Positions 63,919-64,000 of a stretch of 64,000 nt of DNA are shown here, in pieces. The DNA lies in NCBI RefSeq assembly GCF_000280905.1, contig NZ_ALAP01000030.1:124001-188000 (forward strand). The letters run 5' to 3'. Position 1 is the first letter of the stretch; each line of letters begins with the position of its first letter. The position numbers were made by a program, and so were the translations under genes. The notes below the pieces were generated by a model. The model saw nothing but the letters and a program-made list of their open reading frames with translations. It searched no databases and was not told the origin of the DNA. The stretch comes from Streptomyces sp. AA1529. GTDB taxonomy: Bacteria; Actinomycetota; Actinomycetes; Streptomycetales; Streptomycetaceae.

Positions 63919-64000
63919 TCACGCCAGTCCCTTGCTCTTCAGGTACTCGTCGGCGACGTCCGCGGGCTTCTCCCGGTCCTGGTCGACCTTGCGGTTGAGC
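63919..64000 (-). CDS. Glycine betaine/osmoprotectant ABC substrate-binding protein, C-terminal fragment
   Basis: Only the last 26 residues are inside the window, ending at TGA (63919-63921). They read LNRKVDQDREKPADVADEYL and then KSKGLA, the characteristic C-terminus of OpuAC/ProX-type periplasmic binding lipoproteins for quaternary amines. The rest lies to the right of the window. Confidence 0.75.
   Translation of the reverse strand, partial: LNRKVDQDREKPADVADEYLKSKGLA

Overview
The window is about 72% G+C with very strong third-position G/C. Its gene neighbourhoods (a whiJ-type XRE/DUF397/ATPase set, a TipA-type MerR gene, the ppa-dacB-tilS-hpt-ftsH-folE run, an orphan nuoD and a streptogrisin-type protease) point to Streptomyces or a close relative. 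All start and operon calls below were made by reading the sequence; no database search was run.

Region 1 (1-9.97 kb) is the edge of a polyketide cluster. It holds the start of a short-chain dehydrogenase leaving the window leftwards, and one 2872-residue trans-AT polyketide synthase protein. The order I read is DH-like, ACP, serine-less ACP, DH, KS, KR, ACP, KS0. It has no acyltransferase domain, and its terminal KS has lost one catalytic His. A 19-bp hairpin closes the cluster on this side.

Region 2 (10-22 kb) is accessory chromosome. It has an FBP zinc-finger gene and a TetR gene sharing a perfect 23-bp operator, an SGNH hydrolase behind TetR, an FtsX-type ABC transporter, a leaderless Gly-rich membrane protein, an ANTAR protein, a SigB/F-type sigma factor with a candidate SigB-type promoter, and a phosphoribosyltransferase/dienelactone hydrolase pair.

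Region 3 (22.4-29.3 kb) is one leftward operon for a contact or secreted toxin system. It encodes an SseB-like protein, an ESX/EspC-like helical protein, a 1464-residue Rhs protein with a type VII-like N-terminus and a polymorphic C-terminal toxin, a translationally coupled barstar-type immunity protein, and one further unknown protein. The toxin tip and its immunity gene are visibly less G+C-rich than the Rhs body.

Region 4 (29.5-47.2 kb) is regulators, transporters and enzymes: STAS-ANTAR-GAF, LysR, a streptogrisin C-like protease behind a DasR-like operator, MarR, DUF2277, a cNMP-binding protein, a diverged MreB paralogue, a leaderless ABC exporter with a MerR-type promoter, a whiJ-type cluster whose ATPase carries a TTA (bldA) codon, an aldehyde dehydrogenase with its catalytic Glu changed to Gln, DinB, PadR, TipA behind a ptipA-like promoter, and ThrE.

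Region 5 (47.2-64 kb) is conserved core: ppa, dacB, a zinc metalloprotease, tilS, hpt, ftsH and folE rightwards; then folP, an NTF2-like gene, folB, folK and a DUF3180 gene leftwards as a second folate operon convergent with folE; two PH-domain membrane proteins; an orphan nuoD; a coiled-coil membrane protein; and the end of a glycine-betaine-type binding protein. A 15-copy CTGAGC repeat sits on the folE stop codon between the two convergent folate units. I saw no tRNA, rRNA, insertion sequence or CRISPR array.
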